Numbered from the stretch's first letter, positions 17,705-26,965 are shown. The stretch is DNA of 39,281 nt from Strigomonas culicis (GCA_000482145.1 AUXH01000116.1:1-39281), one strand, 5' to 3'. A program made the numbers and translations. The notes: generated by a model not told the origin, from the sequence alone.

Positions 17705-18142
17705 GGTGTGGGAATTCAAAAAAGAAGGTTTGTAGAATAACAAAAGTGTCTATGTATGTATGTACTGTCACGACGGTATATTAAAAACGTGAGGAAGGGG
17801 GAGACGGGTTCATATTACTACTGCTTTTCAAGTGCGTTAGAAACGGGTGTAGAAACAAGCTCTGTAAAGCAGACAACAGTGCAGCAGAGCCACAGTTGCT
17901 AGGTATCTGCAGATACGCCGAAAGGGGGTGTGAGAAAAGAACATGTATACACTGAAACAAGCAAGAAAAGAGCACTGTATGTGCGATAAAAAAGAGGAAC
18001 GGAAAAATAATTGTAGGTACATATAGTAGTTTACATCTTCATTTGTATATTGAGCGGCAAGGAAAAGAAGAGTATAGAGGGAGGGGGGAGTACAGTACCT
18101 TGGTAAAAGTCTGCCCGCTCACTGCCACAGCGCGCCAATACA
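17705..18142. other. Spacer upstream of the 17309-17704 gene
   Basis: This is A/T-rich. Candidate acceptor AGs for the small gene lie near 17746-17771, in a short TATG-repeat context (plus 17750-17762). The remainder is the likely 3' UTR of the 18143-18979 gene. No additional gene is supported. Confidence 0.45.
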
Positions 18143-18979
18143 CTAGGCGGATGATGGGGGGAGAAAGACGGCCCCGTGAAGATGGTTCACGGGCGGCTCG
18201 CAGCGAAGGCCGCGCGGCACCTCCGGCGGCGCGACCGTCAGCAGGGAGCCGATGAGGTGGTCCTGCGGCGTCTGCGGCTGGCGAAAGGTGCGGCACGCCC
18301 GGTCGGCCTTGCGCTGCAGCTCGCGCGCGTGCGCGGCGTACACGGCGCCCGTGTCGCCGTACGGGGACTCGCGGATGCCGAGCATGCCGTGGGGGTACGC
18401 GCGCGTGCAGGTGGCATAGAGGGTCCCCTGCTGCTTCCGCGCCTGGTGGAAGAGCTCCCCCTTCCGCCGGTGGTCCACCTCCTCCTGGAGGCGTAGCCGG
18501 TCCCGCAGGGGGTTCGTCACGTAGATCGTCTCCGCCGCGCCACCCGCCTCCGTCGCGGGTAGCACGCGAGAGAGCAGCGTGACGTTTCGGAAGCCGTCGC
18601 TTGTGATCTGGCCCTTCTCGATCTCTGATCTGTGCTGGTCGATGTACGCCACCTTTCCGCGCACCGGGCCCGCATCGTACAATAAGCCATCGTCCACCAC
18701 GTCGTCAATGGAGCACTGGTAGTTCCCCCTATGGGCGTCGAAGGGCGACGGCCCGTCCCGCGCGCACACGTTGAACGCGGGCAGCACCGCCCGCTCCCGC
18801 TCCCCCTGCGACGCGCTCCCCGTGTTGGTTCTCCCCCGACGCCGGTCGTGCCGACTGCTGCTAGAGACGGGCGCGTCGCTGGTCGCAGCGGAGTGCTTGC
18901 CCTGAGACCGCTGCTGCACTTCCATGCGGTGCGCCGCGCAGTGCGCATCGAGGATAGATAGTGCCTTTTCAACAGACAT
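18143..18979 (-). CDS. Conserved hypothetical protein, 278 aa
   Basis: I do not recognise the family. Codon composition and a clean start support a real gene. The ATG is 23 nt after a good acceptor. The first 75 residues are Ser/Arg-rich and probably disordered. Residues about 75-260 are rich in Arg, Asp, Pro and Tyr, without hydrophobic segments or coiled coils. They carry short aromatic/proline motifs such as NPLRDRLRLQEEVDHRRKGE, ESPYGDTGAVY and FRQPQTPQDH. Such extended, proline/tyrosine-dotted sequences are common in axonemal microtubule-associated proteins, but that is a guess. No catalytic motif, signal peptide or membrane segment was seen. Confidence 0.72.
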   Translation of the reverse strand: MSVEKALSILDAHCAAHRMEVQQRSQGKHSAATSDAPVSSSSRHDRRRGRTNTGSASQGERERAVLPAFNVCARDGPSPFDAHRGNYQCSIDDVVDDGLLYDAGPVRGKVAYIDQHRSEIEKGQITSDGFRNVTLLSRVLPATEAGGAAETIYVTNPLRDRLRLQEEVDHRRKGELFHQARKQQGTLYATCTRAYPHGMLGIRESPYGDTGAVYAAHARELQRKADRACRTFRQPQTPQDHLIGSLLTVAPPEVPRGLRCEPPVNHLHGAVFLPPSSA

Positions 18980-19002
18980 TGTAAATATATATGTATAAGA
19001 AA

Positions 19003-19035
19003 CTTAGGAAAGATACAGGTACAAAAAAAAAGAGG
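19003..19035 (-). promoter_or_regulatory. Predicted spliced-leader acceptor for the 18143-18979 gene
   Basis: The sense strand has a run of nine T, a T/C-rich stretch and then CTAAG (AG at plus 19003-19004). The leader would be 23 nt. Confidence 0.6.
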
Positions 19036-19524
19036 TTATTCCTGTCTACAGTTCTTTTTTTTAACTAAAAGAGAGGAACAGTAGCGGAAACAAAACTGAG
19101 AAATAAGTGGAGGAGGCAATACCGAGATAAAAGCAAAACAGACGACGTGAAACGTGCAACCGCACAAAGCACTTTCACGGTGAGGAACGGTACGATCAAT
19201 ACATCACAACAATGGTTTTCTTCCTTCTTTGTTTTTTTTTTAGAGTCTGAATTACGAAACCACGCTTTCTCTCGTTAAAAAACAAAAGACACTATTGCGG
19301 TTGGAAATACAAAATATGGGAAAAAAAGTCTGAATATGAGAAGTTCTGAGTGATAGTTCAAGGGGGAAAAAAAAAGAGGGGCTCTTTCCGTCGGCAAAGA
19401 GTGTAAAAATTCGATACACTCTAGCTAAGATGTGTTTGGGCAGAGCTTATGCCTAAGGGGATAGGGGGAAATGAAAACGAGAAATAAAAAAAGACGAAAA
19501 GGAACACATATTTGAGAAGCTGCC
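19036..19524. other. Spacer between the 18143-18979 gene and DMC1
   Basis: A-rich plus-strand sequence with several A runs (for example 19368-19376) gives a T-rich sense strand. It is probably the DMC1 3' UTR. No gene is supported. Confidence 0.5.
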
Positions 19525-20574
19525 CTACTCGGAGGCATCGATGATGCCTTGGTCCGAAATGCTGTAGATGCACTCCACCTCCGGTAAGTTAGGGCTGTCG
19601 AAAATCTTGCAGACGCGCTGGTCGCCCCGGCCCTTCCGCAGCGAGAGACGCGTCGTCGATGCGTGGGCCAGAATGTGGCCGCCGACGGGCTTCTTCGGAT
19701 CCGCCACAAACATGGAGGCGCCACCGGGGTCCGCGACCACCTGATTCGTGATGTAGACCGCCACGTTAAACTCCTCCGCAATTTTCATAAGATGGCTCAT
19801 CATCTTCCCGAGCTTCTGCTGGCGGTCGGCCAGCTCGCCGCGGCCGGAGAAGTCGACGCGGAAGAGCGCTGTGATGCTGTCCACGACGAGCAGGCTGAAC
19901 TGGTCCTCCGCCATCTTCGCGGCGACCATGGACAGCAGGTGCGCCTGGTGCTCGTGCGTGTAGGCGCGCGCGACGAGGATGTTGTCCAGGATGGCGTTGA
20001 CATCCAACCCAAACCGGTCCGCAATGGGCTTGATGCGCTCGGGCCGGAAGGTGCCCTCCGTGTCCACGTAGACCGCCTTGCCGTTGCCGCCGCCCATGCT
20101 GGAGGGCAGCTGGCACGTAACGCACAGCGTGTGCGCAATCTGCGTCTTGCCGGTGCGGAACTCGCCGAACGCCTCCGTGATGGCGCGGCTCTCAATGCCG
20201 CCGCCCAGCATCTGGTCGAGCGCCGTGCTGCCGGTCGTGATGTGAATGACGCTCGCTCGCTGCTCCAGGTATTTGGTGCCCGTGACAAAACCGGTGTTGG
20301 ACAGCTTTCGCGCGGCTTCGATGATCTTCTCCACCTTCGCTTCCGAAAGGCCCTTGATCAACGCGAGGTCCTTCTTGCACTGCATGTGGATCCCGGGCAC
20401 CGTGAAGATGCCCGCCTGCTTCAGCTTTGTGATGTCGGCCGCCGCAATGCCCTGCTCGGCCAGCTGGTCGATCTCGAGGAGCGTCTGGGCGGCTTCCTCC
20501 GCCGCGTATTGATCTGTATCGGCGGCGGCAGCCTCCACAATGGTGGTGTCGCCCTTACGGAGAGCTTGCTGCAT
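19525..20574 (-). CDS. DMC1: DMC1, meiotic RecA-family recombinase
   Basis: This nuclear recombinase forms filaments on single-stranded DNA for homologous strand exchange. It is 349 aa, close to the usual size. An N-terminal helix-hairpin-helix domain (about 35-90) includes [10 protein letters not shown]. The RecA core has Walker A GEFRTGKT (137-144) and Walker B LLVVD (228-232), the ARAYTHEHQ segment, and loop 2 around [19 protein letters not shown]. Features such as [42 protein letters not shown] and [20 protein letters not shown] match DMC1 better than RAD51. The oligomerisation motif normally FxxA reads FVTG here (F96-G99). The leader region upstream is an unusual CA-rich repeat. Assignment to DMC1 is strong; biological use in meiosis is from family knowledge. 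Confidence 0.94.
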   Translation of the reverse strand: MQQALRKGDTTIVEAAAADTDQYAAEEAAQTLLEIDQLAEQGIAAADITKLKQAGIFTVPGIHMQCKKDLALIKGLSEAKVEKIIEAARKLSNTGFVTGTKYLEQRASVIHITTGSTALDQMLGGGIESRAITEAFGEFRTGKTQIAHTLCVTCQLPSSMGGGNGKAVYVDTEGTFRPERIKPIADRFGLDVNAILDNILVARAYTHEHQAHLLSMVAAKMAEDQFSLLVVDSITALFRVDFSGRGELADRQQKLGKMMSHLMKIAEEFNVAVYITNQVVADPGGASMFVADPKKPVGGHILAHASTTRLSLRKGRGDQRVCKIFDSPNLPEVECIYSISDQGIIDASE

Positions 20575-20599
20575 TTCGAAGAGGTAAAAGTGTATAGAT

Positions 20600-20722
20600 C
20601 TGTATGTATGTATGTGAGTGTGTCGGTGTGGTTATGTGTGTGTGTGTGTGTGTGGTGGTGTGGTGTGTGTGGTGTGTGTGGTGTGTGTGTGTGTGGTGGG
20701 TGTGTGGGGGGGTGGGTGTGCT
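20600..20722 (-). promoter_or_regulatory. Predicted spliced-leader acceptor of DMC1 preceded by a (CA)n/CCCA repeat
   Basis: The sense strand runs for about 120 nt as CA and CCA repeats without any AG, ending at ATACAG (AG at plus 20600-20601), 25 nt before the ATG. A classical T/C-rich tract is missing here. The next AG upstream is beyond the repeat, at about 20721. Confidence 0.5.
20618..20720. repeat. GT-rich compound microsatellite
   Basis: On the plus strand, GT dinucleotides mixed with GTGTGG and GGGTG units run from about 20618 to 20720. The sense strand for DMC1 is therefore CA-rich. Boundaries are approximate because the repeat decays into TATG units on its left. Confidence 0.9.
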
Positions 20723-21307
20723 TGTATAACAACAAAAAAAAAAAACGAATAGTAATCTGTGTGAATGTGAATTTATAATAACTGTCGATAATCTAGAACG
20801 TATGTGCCAAAGTACGCTTTCACAACCAACAGTAATCAACTGGGTGTAATGGCTGTAGACAGTGAGAGAGAGAAAAGAACAACAAAAAAAAAACTCTGCA
20901 CACCAGAACAAGAAGGGGGAAAGAAAAGAAACAATGAAGATAACGACTATTTAAGGAGCGTCATTTTAAACTATCAAGGCGATACATTGGATTATATACA
21001 AAAAAAAATAATAGTTCTCTAGAAATAATGCTGAAGATCAGTATTCACTTGCTCATTCCTCTTTTGTTTTCAACATTCATAGATTTCACTTTACATAGAT
21101 GTTTTTTCGTGCTGTAGTTGTATTGCAAACTCTCTGTTTCTTCTTTTGAATTAGAAGAACAAGACAACGTGCATAAAGTACAGAGTTTTCGATATGAAGA
21201 AGAACAAACAAAGCGGAGGAGGATAAAATCTAAAGATCCAGTAAATATACATACTGGGAAAGCGAAGTAGTTTACAGATAGTACAACTGGAACAGCCGCA
21301 ACTTGGT
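20723..21307. other. Spacer between DMC1 and the FAM184-like gene
   Basis: A/T-rich with A runs on the plus strand near 20733, 20883 and 21000. No coding signal is visible. It should hold the 3' UTR of the FAM184-like gene. Confidence 0.5.
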
Positions 21308-24300
21308 CTAGTGCGATGGTCGTTTGGCTGGTCCTTTTGGCTTTATAGGGGGAAGCGAATTGGACTGCATGACTCTATCGGAGGGCGGCGCGGAAGAAGG
21401 ATGTGGGTTACTTCCCGTCGCAAAGTTCGTCTCCGCGGTCTCTACATTGGGGCGCCGTCCAAATAACTTGTTGTAGTTTTCTTCCCGATTGATGAGCTCT
21501 AGTTTATATAATTTCATGTCATTATACATCTTCTCCAGCTGCTGCTCCTTCGCCTTGTTATCCTTCATGAGGCGATTGATCAGCTCCACGTCCTCGGGCC
21601 GAGACTCTCGGTAGTCGTACTTGTGCTGCAGTGCCTGCAGCTGGCTGCGCAGCTGGGCGACGAGCACGTCGTGGCTACTCCGCTCGCTGTTCATCTCCTG
21701 CGTCAGGCTCTCCAGCGTGGCCTGCTGCTCCCTCGTCAGCTTGTTCAGCTGCAGGTGATGCTCGTCCATGAGCTGCTTCACCGTGGTCCGGTGGGCGTCG
21801 CTCGTCGTGCGCATGTTATCCGCGGCCTCTTCCCGCTCGCGCTCGAGGGTCGACTTGGTCGTGTCCAGACGCTCCTGTAAGTCGTCCCGCTCCTCGATGG
21901 TCTCCGCGAGCGACGCGCTTGTACTGTCCAGTGTCCTCAGCACCTCCTCGTGTTTCTTCTGGAGCGCAAGCAGCGCTTCTTCCGTCTTGAACTTGATATT
22001 GCCCATCTCCGACGCATGCGCGGCCTTCAGCTTGTCCAGCGCGTCTTGCTTGTCCTTCTGAAGCATTTCTTGAAAGCTGTTAATGGCAGCCGTGTGTTGC
22101 TTCTCCTCCGCGTGCAGCAACTCGTCCATGGACAACTTGTACTGCTGTATCTGCGTGTTGAACTCCTCTTGGAGCCTTGTGCTTAGGTTCTCCATCTCCT
22201 TTTCGTGCTTCGCTTTCTCTTTTGCCAGGGCCTTCTTCAGCTCTTCCGCGTTCGCCGCCTTCTGGACCGCGAGCGCGTCGGTGTTTTCTCTCTGGAGCTT
22301 TTCCAGATCGACCTGCAGCTCCTCAATAGTATGTTGGAGACGCGATATCTCATCGGCCTTCTTGGTCCCCTCATTAATAGCGGAGACCTTGCAGTCACGA
22401 AGCTCCTCTTGGAGCTTGGCGACGGTTTCTCGGAGCTGCTTTTCAACGGCAGAGGTACTCACTCGGATGCCATTCAGCTGCTTCTTTTGCTTTTCCCGCT
22501 CCTCCTCCAGCCTCGCGCTTGCCTTTGCCTCCGCCGCGCGCAGCTTCTCCTCCATCTCCTCGCGCAACACGACCAAGGCCTGCAGATGGTCTGTATTCAG
22601 GCGATCCACGCGAGACCGCTGGTCCTCCGATGCCGCCTTCAGCTGATTCTGGTAGTCCCGTAGCGCCGCGTCGTTGCTCTCGCCGCGGCGCGAAAGCAGA
22701 TCAATCTGTGCGGTGGCCTTCGCCCACTCCGCCTCCAGATCCTTCAATTCCTTCTCCAGATGCTCGATGCGAGCCTTTTGCGTCGCGATGGTTTCGTTTT
22801 GCTGTGCGATGCACTGCGCGTCCTTCTCTGCCTTCGCGTTGCCGGAGAGGGAGAGGGACGCGACCTGCTGCGTGAGGGACTGCAGCTGCTCCTCCTGCGC
22901 CTCGCGGGCCGCCGTCTCGGCCCCCAGCCGCTCCTGCAGCGCCGCGTGCTCTTGCTGCAGCTGGCTCAGCTGCGCCCTCAGCGCGGCCTCGCGGACGTCC
23001 GCGGCAGCGAGGGCCGCAGCCATCGCGGCCGCGTGCGCCTGCCGCTCCAGGTCCACCCTGTCGTGCTCCAGCGCGCCCTGCTGCGCGGCGCTCCGCTGGA
23101 CGTCCTCGAGGGCCTTCTCGTGGGACCGCTGCGCGTCGCGGAGGGCTGCCTCGTGCGCGCTCGTCTGGTCCCGCATCTTGGCCTCCCAGTCATCGGCCGC
23201 TCGCCGGTGCGCACTCTTGTGCTGCTCCAGCTCTTCCTCCGCGCGCTGCAGCCTCTCTTGCATTCCTTGCAGGGCGGATTGCTGGCCTGCGGCGTTGCTC
23301 GCCTCCGACGACAGTTGCAGCTTGAGCTTGTCGTTGTGCCCTCGCAGGTCGGCGATCTGCTGCTGGCACTGCGCCAGCTGGTTTTCTAGGGACCGCATCT
23401 CGGTCTTGAGCAAGCTCATTTCGTTTTCGGTCGCCGTCGCGTGAGATTGCAGCCTTTCGGCTTGCTGGGTCATGCCGTTCAGTTCCTCCAGTGCATTCTC
23501 CAACGCACCAGTCTTTTTCTGCAGCTCTCCCTGAAGCTGCGCGACCATGACTTGCAGCTGCTGCTCCGCATCCTTCGTGGCACCGAGATTGCTCATCTCT
23601 GCAGACAGCTTGGACCGGAGGTCTTCCAGCTCGTTCTGGGTGTGCGCGGTTTTTGCATGAGCTGCACTCAGCTCCCCCTGCAAGTTGCTCTTTTCCTTCA
23701 AGAGATTCGCATTTTGGTTCATCAGCTCCTGCATGCCTTTGGATTTACTGTCTAGCTGCGACTTGGAATCGCTTTGCATCTGTGCGACTTGTTCTTCGAG
23801 CTTCTGAAGCTTGTCCCTCCACGTCGCGTTCAATTGCTTCTCCAGCTCGTCCTTCTCATCCAGTTGCTGCGCGAGCATCGCCTTGTACTTGTCGTTGTAC
23901 TCCTTGACCAAATTCTCCATCTCGGTGTCTTTCATCGCGCGAAGCTCCTTCATCTCCCGCTGGACGGCCGCTACCTGGTTCTCTTGCAAATCTCTCACGG
24001 AGGCTGCGTACGCCTTCTTGGCCTCCTCCATCTTGGCGGCGAGGCCCGTGAGCTTTGTTCGGAAGCTCTCCTGCGCCTCCTTGAGGAGGGACTGGTGCGT
24101 GCCCTCCAGTTCCTTGATGGTGGCGGTCTTCGCCGCCTCCGTCTTCTTCACCAGGTCGTTGGCAGCCTGGAGCTTGGCCGCGTAGTCTGCATCCATCTGC
24201 TGCAGCTCCAGCCGGTGCTGTGCTGTCAGCCACTGCGTGCGCTCCTCATTATCCTCCGTGCGGCAGTTGAGCGTGTAGATCACTTTTGTCAACTGCGCAA

Positions 24301-24367
24301 TCTTCTTGCACATTTTGAAGTTCCAGTCCTCGGTGGGACTGGGTGCGGGTGGGTTTCCTTTGCCCAT
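21308..24367 (-). CDS. Long coiled-coil protein of the FAM184 family
   Basis: The protein is 1019 aa, nearly all of it heptad-rich coiled coil (about 70-930) with no catalytic motifs. Two short non-coiled ends identify it. The N-terminal block KMCKKIAQLTKVIYTLN (about 18-34) matches the FAM184A/B N-terminal signature. The C-terminal block RESRPEDVELINRLMKDN, then LELINREENYNKLFGRRPNV (within about 910-975), matches the C-terminal FAM184 segment. A Pro/Ser-rich basic tail follows. FAM184 proteins occur mainly in ciliated or flagellated eukaryotes and their biochemical role is not established. By analogy this would be a flagellum or cytoskeletal structural protein. The ATG at 24367 has only weak upstream pyrimidine signals. 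Orthology is inferred from the terminal motifs, because coiled coils alone are not diagnostic. Confidence 0.8.
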   Translation of the reverse strand: MGKGNPPAPSPTEDWNFKMCKKIAQLTKVIYTLNCRTEDNEERTQWLTAQHRLELQQMDADYAAKLQAANDLVKKTEAAKTATIKELEGTHQSLLKEAQESFRTKLTGLAAKMEEAKKAYAASVRDLQENQVAAVQREMKELRAMKDTEMENLVKEYNDKYKAMLAQQLDEKDELEKQLNATWRDKLQKLEEQVAQMQSDSKSQLDSKSKGMQELMNQNANLLKEKSNLQGELSAAHAKTAHTQNELEDLRSKLSAEMSNLGATKDAEQQLQVMVAQLQGELQKKTGALENALEELNGMTQQAERLQSHATATENEMSLLKTEMRSLENQLAQCQQQIADLRGHNDKLKLQLSSEASNAAGQQSALQGMQERLQRAEEELEQHKSAHRRAADDWEAKMRDQTSAHEAALRDAQRSHEKALEDVQRSAAQQGALEHDRVDLERQAHAAAMAAALAAADVREAALRAQLSQLQQEHAALQERLGAETAAREAQEEQLQSLTQQVASLSLSGNAKAEKDAQCIAQQNETIATQKARIEHLEKELKDLEAEWAKATAQIDLLSRRGESNDAALRDYQNQLKAASEDQRSRVDRLNTDHLQALVVLREEMEEKLRAAEAKASARLEEEREKQKKQLNGIRVSTSAVEKQLRETVAKLQEELRDCKVSAINEGTKKADEISRLQHTIEELQVDLEKLQRENTDALAVQKAANAEELKKALAKEKAKHEKEMENLSTRLQEEFNTQIQQYKLSMDELLHAEEKQHTAAINSFQEMLQKDKQDALDKLKAAHASEMGNIKFKTEEALLALQKKHEEVLRTLDSTSASLAETIEERDDLQERLDTTKSTLEREREEAADNMRTTSDAHRTTVKQLMDEHHLQLNKLTREQQATLESLTQEMNSERSSHDVLVAQLRSQLQALQHKYDYRESRPEDVELINRLMKDNKAKEQQLEKMYNDMKLYKLELINREENYNKLFGRRPNVETAETNFATGSNPHPSSAPPSDRVMQSNSLPPIKPKGPAKRPSH

Positions 24368-25215
24368 CGCCTAATACGCTCCTCGTAAGCAGCGGTAGTA
24401 ATACGAGTAGAAATACACACCACTCGGGCGCTTATTCTATCGTGCAGGCGTAATAAGATTATGGTTCGAAACAAAAGGAAGATAGAAGGGGAAAAAATGA
24501 GGGAAGAACGAAAGAAGTTCTACATCTGAAACGCAGTTGATTTAAGTCTCATGGAATGTAAGATCCTTTTCTTCGCAAGAGTCTTTGCTCGCAAGATGAT
24601 CCTCATTGTACAATGTCATTTTTGTTTGCTTGTTTCGTTGAAGATTATTGAGATAGTTACGGTAAAGAAAAGGAATTTAGAAAGGGTTACTTTAAAGTGA
24701 AGTGCTGAACAAAAAATAATAATAGCCGTCACGCCAACACTAGTGTTATGTCTTGGGGTCAAAAGGGAAATCAAATGTACTTTTCTTCTTTTTTTTTAAC
24801 TCTCTTTTCCTTTCTGCATTTGCTTGTTGCTCTTCCTCCCTGAATCTGCAGAGAATCTGCCGTTGTACTGGAATGCTATGATGATTGTTGGTATCTTCTT
24901 TTTTGTTTTTGCTGTTGTATTTTCGTTGGTTGGTTTGTCTGTCCGAGGTTCACACAGGTAACAAGAAAAAAAAAAACGAGGACATACACACACACAGCTG
25001 CCGCTGCTATTAAGGCCAGGGAGAAAACTACCACTTCCTTAACCAGCAACAAGTCACAGAAAGTGCAAATTACGCAAAACATGCGAAGAAAAGAGAACAA
25101 AAAACTTTTAAAAAAAACACGAATAAGAGTAATGAAGTACTTGTTGTAAACTGTAAAGAGTTAAAAGGGCCACCCGCTCGCATGCACGCTGCCGCGAGTG
25201 ACACTGGCCGCTGCC
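24368..25215. other. Spacer between the FAM184-like and ATOM40-like genes
   Basis: About 850 bases without a supported gene. A T-rich plus-strand part (24780-24960) makes the ATOM40-like 3' UTR purine-rich in the sense strand. The part near 24368-24450 has only a weak pyrimidine tract for splicing of the FAM184-like mRNA. Confidence 0.5.
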
Positions 25216-26262
25216 TTACGCCGTGAACACCAAGCCCTGCTTGAGCCCTCCGGTGTGGACGTCGTACTCGCAGTCGAACAAGACGCGCAGCTGGTTCATG
25301 CCGGGGAGCGTGCCGCCGAAGGGCAGCGTCAGGTTCACTTTCAGCGTGTGGAATCCCTTCAGCGCGGCGAGCAGCTGCGCGCCGCCGACGTAGTTCTTGC
25401 GGCAGCCCACGTTGAGCGACGTCGCCATGCCCTCGCGGCCCTCCTTGTACTCAAGCTCGATGGCGTTATCCATGTTCTGCGACCACAGGAAGTGGGTCGC
25501 GGCCACCTTCCAGGTGCCCTTGCTCGGCGTGATCTCCGCCATGAAGCCGGAGTCCTTCTTCGGGTTCATGAAGGACGCCGCGTAGGAGAGCGTGGAGGCG
25601 TGCGTGGTCGGGTCCACGGTGAGGTTGGAGCCCACATGCACGCCACGGATGAGCCGCTGCACGTGGCTGAGGCCAAAGCTCTGGTCCTTCACATACTGCA
25701 CCTGCGTGCAGCCGCCCGACACCCAGGGGTACTGCAGCATGCCGAAGAGCATACCCTGGCACATGCCCTGCTGCTTCTGCGCCATGAACTGCGTCACCAA
25801 CATCGCACCCGTACTAGAAGACCGCTGGTACATGAGCTGGTACCGCTTCAACGTACTCCACGAAGCGCCTATGATATCGGTAAAGCCGTTCATCTGCAGG
25901 CTAAGTTCCCAGGCCGACTGCTGCGGGTTGACAAAGGACCACTTGGACGAAATCATCGTGTTCTGCACATTGCGCCCGACGTTCAGCGTGATGCCCTGCT
26001 GCACCTCGTTGTTGTTGCCCTCCAGCAGAACGGTCTGCGCGCGGCGGAACAGGGAGTCGTAGGCCACGAGGTGGTTCGGGCTCGGCGGCCCCTCCTTCGC
26101 CGTCTCGGCCAGCTTCTTCTCGAAGGCGTGGCGACGGCGCTCCGCGCGGCTCTCCACCGTCTCCAGCGGCTTCTCCGGGTCGACAACCATCCGCTGGTTC
26201 GACTTCTCCGCCGCCGCCTTCTCCGGCTCGGCGCTGGAGCCTCTAAACCATTCGCGCAGCAT
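25216..26262 (-). CDS. ATOM40: ATOM40-like mitochondrial outer-membrane protein import channel
   Basis: The product is 348 aa from the only in-frame ATG. The N-terminal about 65 residues are charged and helical; from about residue 80 to the end the sequence alternates short amphipathic strands, as in a beta barrel. The last strands (TLKVNLTLPFGG ... RVLFDCEYDVHTGGLKQGLVF) resemble the closing strands of Tom40/VDAC-type 19-strand porins. Trypanosomatids use a divergent barrel, ATOM40, as the pore of the archaic translocase of the mitochondrial outer membrane. Length and Tom40-like pattern fit, and from memory the T. brucei gene lies near DMC1. VDAC-like or other barrel paralogues remain an alternative because no short diagnostic motif is available. 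Confidence 0.7.
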   Translation of the reverse strand: MLREWFRGSSAEPEKAAAEKSNQRMVVDPEKPLETVESRAERRRHAFEKKLAETAKEGPPSPNHLVAYDSLFRRAQTVLLEGNNNEVQQGITLNVGRNVQNTMISSKWSFVNPQQSAWELSLQMNGFTDIIGASWSTLKRYQLMYQRSSSTGAMLVTQFMAQKQQGMCQGMLFGMLQYPWVSGGCTQVQYVKDQSFGLSHVQRLIRGVHVGSNLTVDPTTHASTLSYAASFMNPKKDSGFMAEITPSKGTWKVAATHFLWSQNMDNAIELEYKEGREGMATSLNVGCRKNYVGGAQLLAALKGFHTLKVNLTLPFGGTLPGMNQLRVLFDCEYDVHTGGLKQGLVFTA

Positions 26263-26283
26263 GATTCGTCGAGTAAGGGTTGT

Positions 26284-26296
26284 GGGGGGGGGGGGG
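26284..26296. repeat. Homopolymeric G13 (C13 in the mRNA) in the 5' UTR of the ATOM40-like gene
   Basis: Thirteen consecutive G on the plus strand lie between the predicted acceptor (26318) and the ATG (26262). A second G9 run lies at 26341-26349, within the polypyrimidine tract. Exact lengths may be affected by sequencing of homopolymers. Confidence 0.85.
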
Positions 26297-26317
26297 ACGG
26301 TAGATTTTGTAAAGATA

Positions 26318-26350
26318 CTAAATCGAGAAAGAGGGAGAAGGGGGGGGGGT
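26318..26350 (-). promoter_or_regulatory. Predicted spliced-leader acceptor for the ATOM40-like gene
   Basis: On the sense strand a C9 run and a CTCCCTCTTTCTCG tract are followed by ATTTAG (AG at plus 26318-26319). The leader would be 55 nt and would contain the C13 run. No AG occurs between this site and the ATG except in the region of the TAG at the acceptor itself. Confidence 0.6.
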
Positions 26351-26965
26351 GGTAATAGGATACAGTCGAACAGAAGGAATGAAGAAAAAAGATGCAGAAG
26401 AACACTAAACAGGTGTTCACTTCTTCTTGTTGCTGCTGTTTCTCTCCCACCGTGTAAGTGGAGAGTGCAACTCGAATGAAATACAAACCTCAACCGAATC
26501 AACGCATACAAAAAAGAGACATTACAAAGTGGTGAAAAGGCTTTACAATAGTTGAAAAGACCTGTAGAACACTCACTTCGCACAAATGACAATAATAATT
26601 ATTATAATGAACTCTTCATTTTCTTTTTCTTTTCTATCTGTTCCGCTGTGCAGCTGGCTTTTTTTTTCAATTCATTTCTTTTATGGAAACGGATTAAAAA
26701 AGGCAACGACACAACTATTTCCACTTTCATCCTATTTCATTTTTTATTTCTTCTTTTCCTACGTTCACGGTGTACTAGATGGCGTTTTGTTTTCTTATTA
26801 TTATTGTTTCGCTGTTCATCACTGTGCTCTTTTTACACAGCATTCTTCGAGTGTGTTGCCACCGTAAGAAGAGAAAGAAGAAAGGAAAAAAACAAAGGGC
26901 AAATGAAAGACGGAAGAATAAAACCTAAGCGACATGGAAGCATGGAGTGGAAGCCGTCAAACACA
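26351..26965. other. Spacer / 3' UTR of the proteasome alpha-1 gene
   Basis: No gene is supported. From 26585 to 26830 the plus strand is T/C-rich, so the proteasome mRNA 3' UTR would be A/G-rich there. Composition then reverses to purine-rich near 26860-26940 (plus strand). Confidence 0.5.

Noticed and set aside
19525..20574. RAD51 as the identity of the recombinase
   Set aside because: Several subfamily-specific stretches ([38 protein letters not shown]) fit DMC1 better than RAD51.
24450..24480. GGTTCGAAAC-like sequence resembling a tRNA T-loop
   Set aside because: No acceptor stem, anticodon arm or D-arm can be folded around it.
26263..26592. 110-codon in-frame N-terminal extension of the ATOM40-like protein
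   Set aside because: It contains no ATG, includes translated C and CT runs, and lies across the predicted splice acceptor.
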